Of a stretch of 64,000 nucleotides of DNA, positions 1-8,216 are shown piece by piece. The stretch lies in assembly GCA_010093685.1 (NCBI GenBank), contig MU006223.1, positions 82,908 to 146,907 on the forward strand, written 5' to 3'. A program made the position numbers and the translations under genes. Source of the DNA: Ophiobolus disseminans. Taxonomy: Eukaryota; Ascomycota; Dothideomycetes; Pleosporales; Phaeosphaeriaceae. The notes below the pieces were generated by a model. The model made no database searches and was not told the origin of the DNA. It saw nothing but the letters and a program-made list of their open reading frames with translations. Each line of letters starts with the position of its first letter. Within the stretch, counting starts at the first letter, position 1.

Positions 1-70
1 AAGGCGCTTGTGCCCGCCCCTCCTGTTTCTTTTAGTGTTAGTAGTCTCACAGCACCCCTAATATCTAACA
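1..70 (-). repeat. Inverted 5' end of a copia A-type LTR (fragment)
   Basis: The reverse complement begins TGTTAGATATTAGGGGTGCT and matches the start of the LTR at 7869. It carries only one copy of the GGGTGCTGTRAGGCTACTAACA unit that is repeated three times there. It runs off the left edge of the window, so the rest of the element lies outside. It abuts the gypsy relic that starts near 71, suggesting that a copia element inserted into or recombined with it. Confidence 0.8.
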
Positions 71-1937
71 AGTTCTAAGCTTTCTTAGAAACTTTTAGAA
101 TGCGAGCCTTGCCCTAGCTAACAACGATAATTAAGGGCGAACTACGCTAGAACGGCGAGAATACGACTAAGAATATAGCTTTAAACATGTCTAAAGAGAC
201 TGCCTACAGGCTCTAATAATAATCTATAACGCGCGACTCTTAGCGCTTCTAGACTTAGGCGCGGAGCTAAACACTATGCGACTGCGAACAGCTTAAGCTA
301 TAGGACTAGTAGTTATCTCTATGCCTAGGGAAATAGGAAACTCGCGAATGCAAGCTGCAAATAGATCCTTTAAAGCCTTCTTAGGCATAGTATAGAGAGC
401 CCTAGTCTCTATTAGAAATATTATTATCCCTACTAACTTCTTTGTGCTAAAGTCACTATTAAACCTAGTAATCCTTAGGAATCTATACCTCGCTAACGCC
501 TAAATAGTGTTTAAGTACAGCGCAGATAGCCGCCTTAAGTGCACTATCTTCTTAGAAGACAAAACCTCGAGCGTAAGCTTTATTAGAGCTACCAACAACA
601 CTATTAGGACTATCTCTCGATCTATAGTACAGCTAAAAGGCAGTAGGGCCTAAAATACAGGTTTAGTGCCCTAATGCTAGTCTAAGAATACCTGTAGGAA
701 GACGATAACTAGTAGTAGCTGCATCTAGAAGAAGGAGATAGTGAGAGCGCATTTGGAGTACTGCACTTAATGGCTTCAGTCGCTAGTATCTGTTTAAACA
801 GCCCACTCTAGGCACGATTATACGGGAAGGAAGATAGCAAGGATCCTACAGCTATAAGCAGTAAGCACCTAGAACAGCCTAAGTACTCTTTACTGTGTTA
901 AGCGCTAGAAGCCGACCTGCTTCCTTGCCCTAGCCCTAGACAATTCATTTTGTACAAAGACTACGGTACTATTAGGCGCAGGAAGAACGGAGGGCTTGTT
1001 ATCTACGACAAAGGCGGCATCCTTATTATTAACGCGGACCTAGAGCTAGATAAGGAGATTAAAGAGATCCTGCGAGAGCTAGCACATACGCACTAAACAG
1101 ACTAGCAAAGGTACATCTAGGAAGCACAAGCTTAGGCTAAAGTTAAGGCCAAGGTAGAGTAAGAAGCTATTAGGCTCGAAGTCGCCACTATGCACAAGAC
1201 TAAGAACAAGAAAGTCTAGCCTATATGCGACTCTGCGTTCGCACCCTATGCAGTAGAAGAATAGCTTAATTAGAGAGAGCGGGCACGTGTCTAATAACCG
1301 CTAAACTCTAACTAGAGCTAGCGACAGTTCTACAGCTACATTAAGGACTAGATAGCGCTGTTCTCTGTAGGCTCAAGAGTAACCGCTAAACAACTAGAGA
1401 ACATAAAGATTGCAGACTAGCTGTAGCCGCGCAAGAGGCAGATACTGCTAGAAGTGTTCTACTACTATAAGAGAGCGCTTAGCTTTAACTTTGCAGAATT
1501 AGAAAGCATCTACAAGGATATCTACCCGCCTGTTTGGCTTAATACTGTGCCGCATAAGGCATAGAAGGAAGGTAACTTCCTAGTACTAAGGAGATTGCGA
1601 GAAGAGGTTAACGACATAATCTAACAACAACTTAACTAAGAGGTGTTAGAATATAGCAAAAGCCCGTATAGCAACCTATAGTTCCTAGTAAAGAAAAAGG
1701 ATTAAGGCTATCACTTAATTAATAACGCGTAGAGGATTAATAGGGTCACGGTGCGGGACGCTAATATACTGCCTAATGCTAATAAATTCTTAGAAGAATT
1801 CGCCTGCTGCAAAGTTCTCTCCCTAATAGATTTCTTCTCTAGCTATAATTAGGTCACCTTACACCCAAAATCGCGCCTAATAATAGCATTCTTTACGCTA
1901 AGTTATAGCTTAGTCTAATAGTGCACTCTTCTAATAG

Positions 1938-2129
1938 TGTAAGGGGTTAAACCTTAAAAAGGAAATAGGCACGACTATATGCACTAGCCCCGGCTAAAAG
2001 GCAGGCACAAGTTGAATTAATAGTGTTTAACTTGCGTAGTTAATATTTATACAGCATAAAGACATGTAAGGCGTAACTACGCCGCTCTTAAACCCACTAG
2101 TGGGTCCCGCATGGGTCTAACCTATTACA
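1938..2129. repeat. TRIM-A left LTR (192 bp)
   Basis: It aligns without gaps to the copies at 2264 and 31898. By eye all differences from the 31898 copy are transitions, and all but one run towards T or A in this copy (for example CATCACA versus TATTACA at the end), which fits RIP. Confidence 0.92.
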
Positions 2130-2263
2130 TTACCTCTCAATTAGCTCGCGCTAGCAGAGTACGTGAAAATACTACTTGCCTCTACAAGTCTCTCGACGGT
2201 GTAAGCTAAAGCGACTTGCTAGAGCCAGAATCAAACTTTAGACCTTAGGGTGTTGATTCAAAT

Positions 2264-2455
2264 TGTAAGGGGTTAAACCTTAAAAAGGAAATAGGCACAA
2301 CTACATGCACTAGCCCCGGCTAAAAGGCAGGCATAAGTTAAATCATTAGTGTTTAACTTGCGTAGTCGATATTTATACAGCATAAAGACATGTAAGGCGT
2401 GACTGCGCCGCTCTTAAACCTACTAGTAGGTCCTGCATAGGTCTAACCCATCACA
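2264..2455. repeat. TRIM-A right LTR (192 bp)
   Basis: Direct repeat of 1938-2129 with the same length. It ends CCATCACA and is followed at once by the duplicated target AATAG (2456-2460). Confidence 0.92.
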
Positions 2456-3808
2456 AATAGGTACTACTAACTTAGTAGCGGAGTTCGTGCGGGTAGTAAC
2501 TAAGATCCTTTAAGACTTAATCCCGCATGTGTGCATGCTATACATAGATAACATTGCTGTAAAAGGGCCGAAGAAGGATTACGGAGGCGAACTCCTAGAG
2601 CTAGGCATCTAGCGCTTTATTAGGGAACATATTATCAACATTAACAAGGTTCTCCGCAACCTAGAGCTTGCTAGCGCTATAGCTTTAGGCTTCAAAAGCG
2701 ACTAGTGCTACGACAGCATAGGCATTGTTAGGTACGTAGTAGACAAGAATAGCTAGCACCTAGCCCTAAAGAAAGTCGTTAAAATCGCGGAATAGCCGCC
2801 CTGCACGTCGCCTAGAGACGTACGCATGTTCCTTAGGGTGTGCGTGTACTATCGTATATGGATTAAGAAGTTCGCCCGCGTCGCAGGACTGCTTTTTAAT
2901 TTGCTAAGAAAAGACGCTGACTTCTAATAGACTATTAAGGCAGGAAAATCTATAGAGGTGCTTAAGACCCGCCTTACAACTGCCCTAGCATTAGTTTCTA
3001 TTAACTACACCGAGCTAATAAGGCTAATTATTATATTAGTAGATAGTAGCAAGAAGGGTTAGAGCGCAGTTCTGCAGCAAGAGGACTCTAATAGAACGAA
3101 GAGGCTAGTACGCTTTAAGTTAGGTGTATAGTTAGTCTTAGAGCGCAATTAGGACTTAGGAAAACACAAATGCAAAGCTATGCTGCTTGCCCTTAAGAAG
3201 TTCCGCCTATAGATCTACGGGGTGCATTTCGTAGTAGAGACTAATGCTAGAACGCTCGTTAATTAGCTTAACCGCAGCGCTATAGACCTTCCTAGAGCCC
3301 TTCTAACACGGTAGCTAGCGCTACTTAACATATAGGAGTTTAATGTTAGACACATTAAGAGCAAGAAGAATATAGTTACTAACGCGCTCTCGCGAAGGCT
3401 AGAGCCTCTAGATTAGTCTCCTCTAGAATATCTAGAAGATAATATTAAGGATTTTATTAATAAACAACTTAGCGCAATGTCGCTAGCGGAAACGGACCTA
3501 ATAGCTAGCCTAACACTAGCATTCGCTGTTTGCTCTAAGGCTTTTAATCTCAGCGTCCTTAATAATCTCTCTACTAATTATTTCAGGAACATTACGCGCT
3601 AGCTAGTAACCCTGCAGAATCCTAACAGCCTTACTAGAAAGGAGATGCGAACGCTGCAGAAGCAAGCACGGAAGTTTGTTGTCGATTAGAACTTCCTCTA
3701 GGCTAAGGCCTTAGGACGCCTATTAAGGAGAGTTGTCGACGATCTAGGCTAGCAAGCACAGATCCTAGAGCAGATGCACGACAAGTCTAGCTACAGAGAG
3801 AGAGAAGG

Positions 3809-3959
3809 TGTGAGGCGTACGCGCGCACGTGAGGCAAAGCCTCGTGCGTCAGCTGCGCCTGCACAATATATACTGTTCCGCACACTATAATCAATGTTCA
3901 TTGATTATACTTACCTTTTTGGTTGTATAGCGTAGTGGGTGCGGACCTGCGTCCTGACA
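3809..3959. repeat. TRIM-B left LTR (151 bp)
   Basis: It begins TGTGAGGCGTACGCGCGCAC and ends CTGACA. It contains an inverted repeat AATCAATG/CATTGATT near 3889-3906. Only a few transitions separate it from the right LTR. Confidence 0.92.
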
Positions 3960-3960
3960 T

Positions 3961-3974
3961 TATGATCAATGAAC
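3961..3974 (+). other. TRIM-B primer-binding site, complementary to its own LTR
   Basis: TATGATCAATGAAC starts one base after the left LTR. Its reverse complement, GTTCATTGATCATA, matches 3896-3909 (GTTCATTGATTATA) at 13 of 14 positions. The one difference is a C-to-T in a CA context in the LTR, as RIP would give. In Tf1/sushi retrotransposons the 5' end of the mRNA folds back onto the PBS to prime reverse transcription; this arrangement is read here by analogy. Confidence 0.75.
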
Positions 3975-4197
3975 GACTGGTGCGCGGGGTAGGTCGAGCT
4001 GGTCGCTAGTTCGACCCCGCGCGAGGCTAGCTTAGCATAGCCGGCTCTGCGGGGCTGAGATGTGCGTCTTTTGGGCCGGTTGGCGCCAGAGCGCCATCGA
4101 GAGCTGCTGGAAGGTCCAGTATTACCTGCCTGTGTAGGCATGCGCTAACAGGGTGCGCTGAGCGCCTAAGGGCATGCGCTGCAAAGAAGGGGGATAT

Positions 4198-4348
4198 TGT
4201 GAGGCGTACGCGCGCACGTAAGGCAAAGCCTCGTGCGTTAGCTGCGCCTGCACGATATATACTGTTCCGCACACCACAATCAATGTTCATTGATTATACT
4301 TACCTTTTTGGTTGTATAGCGTAGTGGGTGCGGACCTGCGTCCTGACA
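4198..4348. repeat. TRIM-B right LTR (151 bp)
   Basis: Direct repeat of 3809-3959 with the same length and ends, preceded by a purine-rich tract and followed by the duplicated target GAAGG (4349-4353). Confidence 0.92.
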
Positions 4349-5739
4349 GAAGGCACCTAGAGAAAAGTCTAGAGCAGGTACTTCTAGAATAGAATGTTTA
4401 AGGATGTAGAACAATTTGTAAGAACCTGCGATTAATGTTAGCAACACGCACTGCAACGTTTCGACGAGGAATTGCACTCTACGGCTAGACTAAATGCACT
4501 ATAGGCCTAGGTAACTATAGATGTTGTATACATGCCTAATAGCCTTAGGGGGAAGAAGTACATAGTGGTGGCCCGAGACTACCTCTCTAGATACGTTAAA
4601 GCACAGGCTTTAACCAAAAACAGCTTAGTCTAAGTCTCGAGGTTCCTAGAAGAAGTCATTTTTGCTAGATAGGGTGTTCCACTAAAGCTCTCAGTTAATA
4701 GTAGGCCTAAAAATAAAGCGCTAATAAAGAACCTAGCTGCGCTATATAGCATAAAGCTTGTCGTCGCTAGTGCATTTAACTCTTATGCCTAGGGGCTTAT
4801 TAAGCGCGGCTATAAGGAGCTAGTTAGGGCGTTAAGAAAGATAAAAGGTAACTAGGTCCTAAACCTTCACCTAGCATTGTAGGCCGACTGAGTTACAGTA
4901 AAGCGATCTACTAGAGAAACACTAGCCTTCCTTATTAGCGGCAGAGAGCCTGTTTTGCCTATTAAACTCTGCATTCCAATATAGCAAATACTGCCCTAGA
5001 AAGACGTCTATAACACAGAAACCCTGCTTGCACTACAAGCGAAACAGTTTAAGTATTATAATAATAGACTGCAAGAAGTAGTAGATTAGATAGTTAGGCT
5101 CTGCAAGAAAGGCAAAGAGTAGTTTAATATAAAAGCTAACTTAAGAACAAGCCTAATAATCCCTAGGGACCTTGTGCTTATACGAGATATTATGCGCGAT
5201 ATAGATATAAGCCGCTCCCGCAAATTAGACCTAAGGTAGAAGGGACCTTTCTGCATCTAGGAGATCTTAGACAAGGCGATATATATTCTAGAAGATCTTA
5301 ATAGAACCTAACTCTAGAGCACGTATGCAGGGAACTAGCTAAGGAAGTTTCTCTAGCGCACAAAGCTAGATGCTAAGACAGTAATAGAACTAGAGATTGC
5401 TTCTGCAAACCTAATGCGGAATAGAGACAACAAGGGCAAATTGGACGGCACGGCAGCAATAGTCCCGAGGCGATCTAAACAACTAGCCGAGTAGCCTTTA
5501 GAGACGCGGAGGGCAATAGAGGTTCAGATCCTGCCTAGAACTATTAATCTAGTAGAGTACGAGTGGTATAACGAAGAAGCAGACGACATAGAGCTCTTTA
5601 ACTAAGGGATAGTTAAAGGAATAAAGTAGAGGAGAGAGTTATAGAGTTTAGGATTATTTTTTGTAGGCATTTAAAAGACATTCCCTTTGCACTAGGAAAG
5701 CTGCACAGAGAAGATAGGTTTTATTTTGTTACAATAGAA

Positions 5740-6500
5740 GAAAGAAAAGGAAAAGAGAGAAGCTTGCCTAGGCCTAATAGGCATGTAGGGCACAGAAGGC
5801 TAGCACACTAATACGGACTTCTACGGCTAGAAGAGCTACTAGTGCTACTAAAACTACTACCGCCGCTACCGCCACGAGGACTGCCGCGGGAGTCACTACT
5901 ACCACTACGAGAACCACCGCCACCACGAGGACTACTAGCTCCAAAGCCCTTAAGCCTACGTCTACGGCCCTAAACGAAGCTCTAGTTAGCAATAGAAGTC
6001 CTTAGAGTATCACTAGGACCCTGCTAATAATAAGATTAAGCGGAAGTCTAGTTTGAGCCTATGTTTTCAAAGGCGCCTTAAAGAGAGGGACCTACAGGAG
6101 CATTTGCACCCTAGCAAGCAATCTTAGACTTAGTCTTAGGAGCAAAAGTTATCGCGAGATAAAAGCGGCCTATACTACTAGTTCTCTCAGCAGCGTTTAT
6201 AGAAGCCTGCGCGCCTAATAGAGAGGTAAATAGAGAGGTGGATAGAGATAAGCCTGCGCGAGGAGAACCGGCGTCGCGAGTTAGAGAAGTAAGGCCAAGA
6301 GGAGAAGAGGGTTTAGCACGAGGTGACGATAGACCTGCCCGAGGTAATAAGAGACCCGCACGAGGAGAGGAAGGTCCTGCACAAGGAGACGGAGGGCCTA
6401 TATCTATTAGAGAGACGCCTAATAGAGAATTGCTAGTAGAAAGGACGCCTGAATTAGACTTAGCGTTAGACTCAATCGCACGCTAACGCCTAACTGCTTC
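5740..6500 (-). pseudogene. Minus-strand Ser/Gly/Arg/Pro-rich reading frame downstream of gypsy-1 pol
   Basis: Read on the minus strand, one frame stays open except for TAG/TAA at likely Gln/Trp sites. It contains tandem PSSPRAGL-type segments (about 6240-6380), then FYLAITFAPKTKSKIAC, a basic stretch, and low-complexity SSPRGGGGSRSGSSDSRG (about 5820-5950). It ends with a short Cys-containing tail. No family was recognised. Its position, antisense to and just 3' of pol, parallels the antisense Cys6 frame of the chromovirus at 18515. It may be an antisense accessory gene or a gag of another element. Confidence 0.4.
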
Positions 6501-6837
6501 CTGCATTACAGCATACTTAGTTAGAGAGCTAGAAGCAACAACAACGTTTAGGTTACGACTACAGAAAGCATCTTAACGCGCAGCTAGACCTAGGGAAGGA
6601 GGCAGTCCAGAAGCTAGCTCTCTGCGGCGGCGAGAAACGAGCACATTAAGCGCAAACCAAGGAGGATAGGTAGGCGTCTGAGACTGCGGAGGGAAGTTCT
6701 AGTAGTATAGTCGGCGGCTAGCCTCAAAACTAGCGGTTTTAGAGGAGGTAACAGGATTGCTGCTAGAAGCAACAGAACGTGCTAGCTCTAAGAAACAAGG
6801 AAGTTAGCAAAAACTTAGCCTAATAAAGAGATAGACT

Positions 6838-7440
6838 TACAGAAGAAGCAGTTGTTGCGGTTGTATATAAAGCAGGCAAGGCAACGCGCAAGGAGCAGCA
6901 ACTAATTATTTAGGCCTTAGAACTAAGTGCACTAAGAATCGTTAGCTATATAGTTATTACAGGCGCAGTTATTAGCGTTAATGTCGTTGCGCTAGAAGAA
7001 GTGAATAGCACTGTTAGCAAACTGCAGCAGTAGGGCTACTAGCAAGGCGCTATAAGGACTAATAGTGCCGCTAGTAGTGACGCTGTTCTGAATAACTGCT
7101 GCATAAAAAGCCTAGTACTTAGACTTAGGTAGCTTATTAGGGTCAATCCTGTTGCGGTAGAAGCCTCGGCCTCTACGGTACAAGAAGTAGAACAGCTGCA
7201 TAGCTCTATTATTAGGCTGTTTAGGTTAGATGCAAAAAGGAAGGTTGTTATTAATAGTCGCGTTCTAGCGAGAGCGGAGGAAGGCGTTGCTAAAATTGAC
7301 GAGGAACTAAGAAAGCATAACACTGTTATTAATAAGGTTAGTAAGGATGTTAGCGATAGTGTGCGCAAGCTAGGCACTAATTAGGAGGTTAAGAAGATGC
7401 GCAACTGTCGAGAGTTAGTCACTAGAAGGCTCTATAAGTT
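6838..7440 (+). pseudogene. Plus-strand coiled-coil-like reading frame, RIP-interrupted
   Basis: One plus-strand frame reads through several TAG codons and encodes an Ala/Val/Glu/Lys-rich protein with heptad-like character (QEVEQLHSSIIRLFRLDAKR, then ARAEEGVAKIDEELRKHN, then INKVSKDVSDSVRKLGTN). No conserved domain was recognised. It could be the structural (gag) part of a degraded element, or an unrelated repeat. The ends are approximate. Confidence 0.35.
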
Positions 7441-7868
7441 ATAGGAATGTTACTTACTTACTTCTATAATAATTTAAACAGGAGGTTTTGCGCGAGCCTT
7501 AGTAGGAGACACTAGAAGGTTTAGGCCTTAACTACCTGAGGGTGGCTTGCTACCACCGCTACCGCCCCTGCCGCTGCGGCTACTAAAGCTAGTTGCTGTT
7601 AAGCTAGGAGTGAAGTTAACGGATGCTATAATAAGAGGCAGGAAGGTAATTTGTGTAGAAGAAGTAGAGAGGAGCAGAAGAGAAGGGATCTAGTGCTCTT
7701 ATATCTAATAAGGCGTTTGCCTCTAAGTCTCGCACTAATAATCGCTTAGCTGCGCTCTCGCTAGCTTGCCTAGAAGGCACCTTATAGGTAAGAGAACGTT
7801 TAACCAATATACTTAGTTAAATAGTTATTAGGGCGAGCTTTAACTGTTACAAGTAGCGGCACGCCTTG
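7441..7868. other. RIP-degraded repeat DNA without recognisable gene
   Basis: This stretch has many TA dinucleotides and broken frames on both strands. A short Gly/Ser/Arg-rich minus-strand segment lies at about 7530-7590, similar in composition to the one at 5820-5950. No LTR, TIR or gene was seen. Confidence 0.5.
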
Positions 7869-8150
7869 TGTTAGATATTAGGGGTGCTGTGAGGCTACTA
7901 ACAAAGAATAAAATAGGAACATTAAGAGTGCTGTAAGGCTACTAACAAAGAATGAAATAAAAAGAGGTGTGTTAGACATTAAGGGTGCTGTAAGGCTACT
8001 AACAAAGAATAAAACAGGAGGGGTTAGCACAAGCGCCTTAGCACATTAGTACAAGATCTAACACTAGGTCAAACTCTGCTAGAGAACAGGACAATTATCA
8101 TCAATTTATCTTATCTATTATCAGGTTCTAATACCTTATCAAATCTGACA
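7869..8150 (+). repeat. Copia A 5' LTR (282 bp) with three internal tandem units
   Basis: It starts TGTTAGATATTAGGGG and ends CTGACA. It contains three degenerate tandem copies of a unit with core GTGCTGTAAGGCTACTAACA (about 7883, 7926 and 7985), spaced about 45-60 bp apart. The second and third spacers differ, and the fragment at 1-70 has a single unit, so copy number varies within the family. Confidence 0.9.
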
Positions 8151-8168
8151 ATTAAGAGTCTCACTGCC
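8151..8168 (+). other. Copia A primer-binding site, likely tRNA-Lys(CUU) anticodon arm
   Basis: ATTAAGAGTCTCACTGCC follows the 5' LTR with no gap. Its complement reads GGCAGTGAGACTCTTAAT, which looks like the 5' half of an anticodon arm with a CTCTTAA loop (anticodon CUU, Lys). Some copia-group elements prime from an internally cleaved tRNA. The tRNA assignment is inferred from the loop alone. Confidence 0.5.
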
Positions 8169-8216
8169 TTCACTAAGGCTACCTACCAAAAAAAAGCTAT
8201 TCAACAACTACACTAT

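Larger units (their letters stand above)
1938..2455. mobile_element. TRIM-A: miniature LTR retroelement (518 bp) with 5-bp TSD
   Basis: Two 192-bp direct repeats (1938-2129 and 2264-2455), each starting TGTAAGGGGTT and ending in ACA, enclose only 134 bp without coding capacity. The 5-bp duplication AATAG lies at 1933-1937 and 2456-2460, and the host gypsy-1 RT frame resumes after it. Size, terminal repeats, TG...CA ends and the 5-bp TSD define a terminal-repeat retrotransposon in miniature. A third copy of the LTR stands alone at 31898. An autonomous partner was not seen in this window. Confidence 0.92.
3809..4348. mobile_element. TRIM-B: miniature LTR retroelement (540 bp) with self-priming type PBS
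   Basis: Two 151-bp LTRs (3809-3959 and 4198-4348; TGTGAGGCGTACGCG...TCCTGACA) flank 238 bp of non-coding DNA. The 5-bp TSD GAAGG lies at 3804-3808 and 4349-4353. A polypurine tract (AAAGAAGGGGGA, about 4183-4194) lies just before the right LTR. Immediately after the left LTR, 3961-3974 is complementary to 3896-3909 inside that LTR, as expected for Tf1/sushi-type self-priming. The GC-rich core is much less RIP-affected than the surrounding gypsy-1. It has no coding capacity, so it must have moved with proteins from another element. Confidence 0.92.
71..5650 (+). mobile_element. Ty3/gypsy retroelement relic (gypsy-1), RIP-degraded, host of TRIM-A and TRIM-B
   Basis: A plus-strand pol can be followed across the whole stretch when TAG and TAA are read through. 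It contains protease, reverse transcriptase, RNase H and integrase in Ty3/gypsy order. Two miniature LTR elements (1938-2455 and 3809-4348) interrupt it, and its reading frame resumes on the far side of each. No LTR of this element was recognised inside the window. Nearly all in-frame stops are TAG at positions expected to be Gln or Trp, which fits RIP. Confidence 0.85.
230..5650 (+). pseudogene. gypsy-1 pol (protease-RT-RNase H-integrase), broken
   Basis: The protease-like segment is near 231-600 (LLALLDLGAELNTM, where the family has Asp-Ser-Gly; Ser to Leu fits a C-to-T change). The RT begins near 1650 (KSPYSNLQFLVKKKD, then LSLIDFFSSYN). After TRIM-A it resumes near 2461 with the catalytic-site region MLYIDNIAVKGPK; the second Asp of the usual IDD reads Asn here. 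RNase H lies around 3000-3400 (TNALSRRLEPL near its end). The integrase lies around 4500-5250 (YIVVARDYLSRYVKAQAL, then RSRKLDLR*KGPFCI, the usual end of a gypsy integrase). There is no chromodomain after the integrase. Dozens of TAG/TAA stops make it non-coding. The assignment to Ty3/gypsy is firm; the subfamily is not resolved. Confidence 0.85.

Noticed and set aside
3978..4025. A tRNA gene in the TRIM-B core
   Set aside because: The T-arm-like GTTCGACCCC and a GC stem are present, but a full cloverleaf with D-arm and anticodon arm could not be fitted.
5774..5992. Val/Leu-rich minus-strand frame that looks like a membrane protein
   Set aside because: It is an alternative frame of Ser/Gly-type triplet repeats; a neighbouring frame gives the Ser/Gly/Arg-rich protein that continues over a longer stretch.
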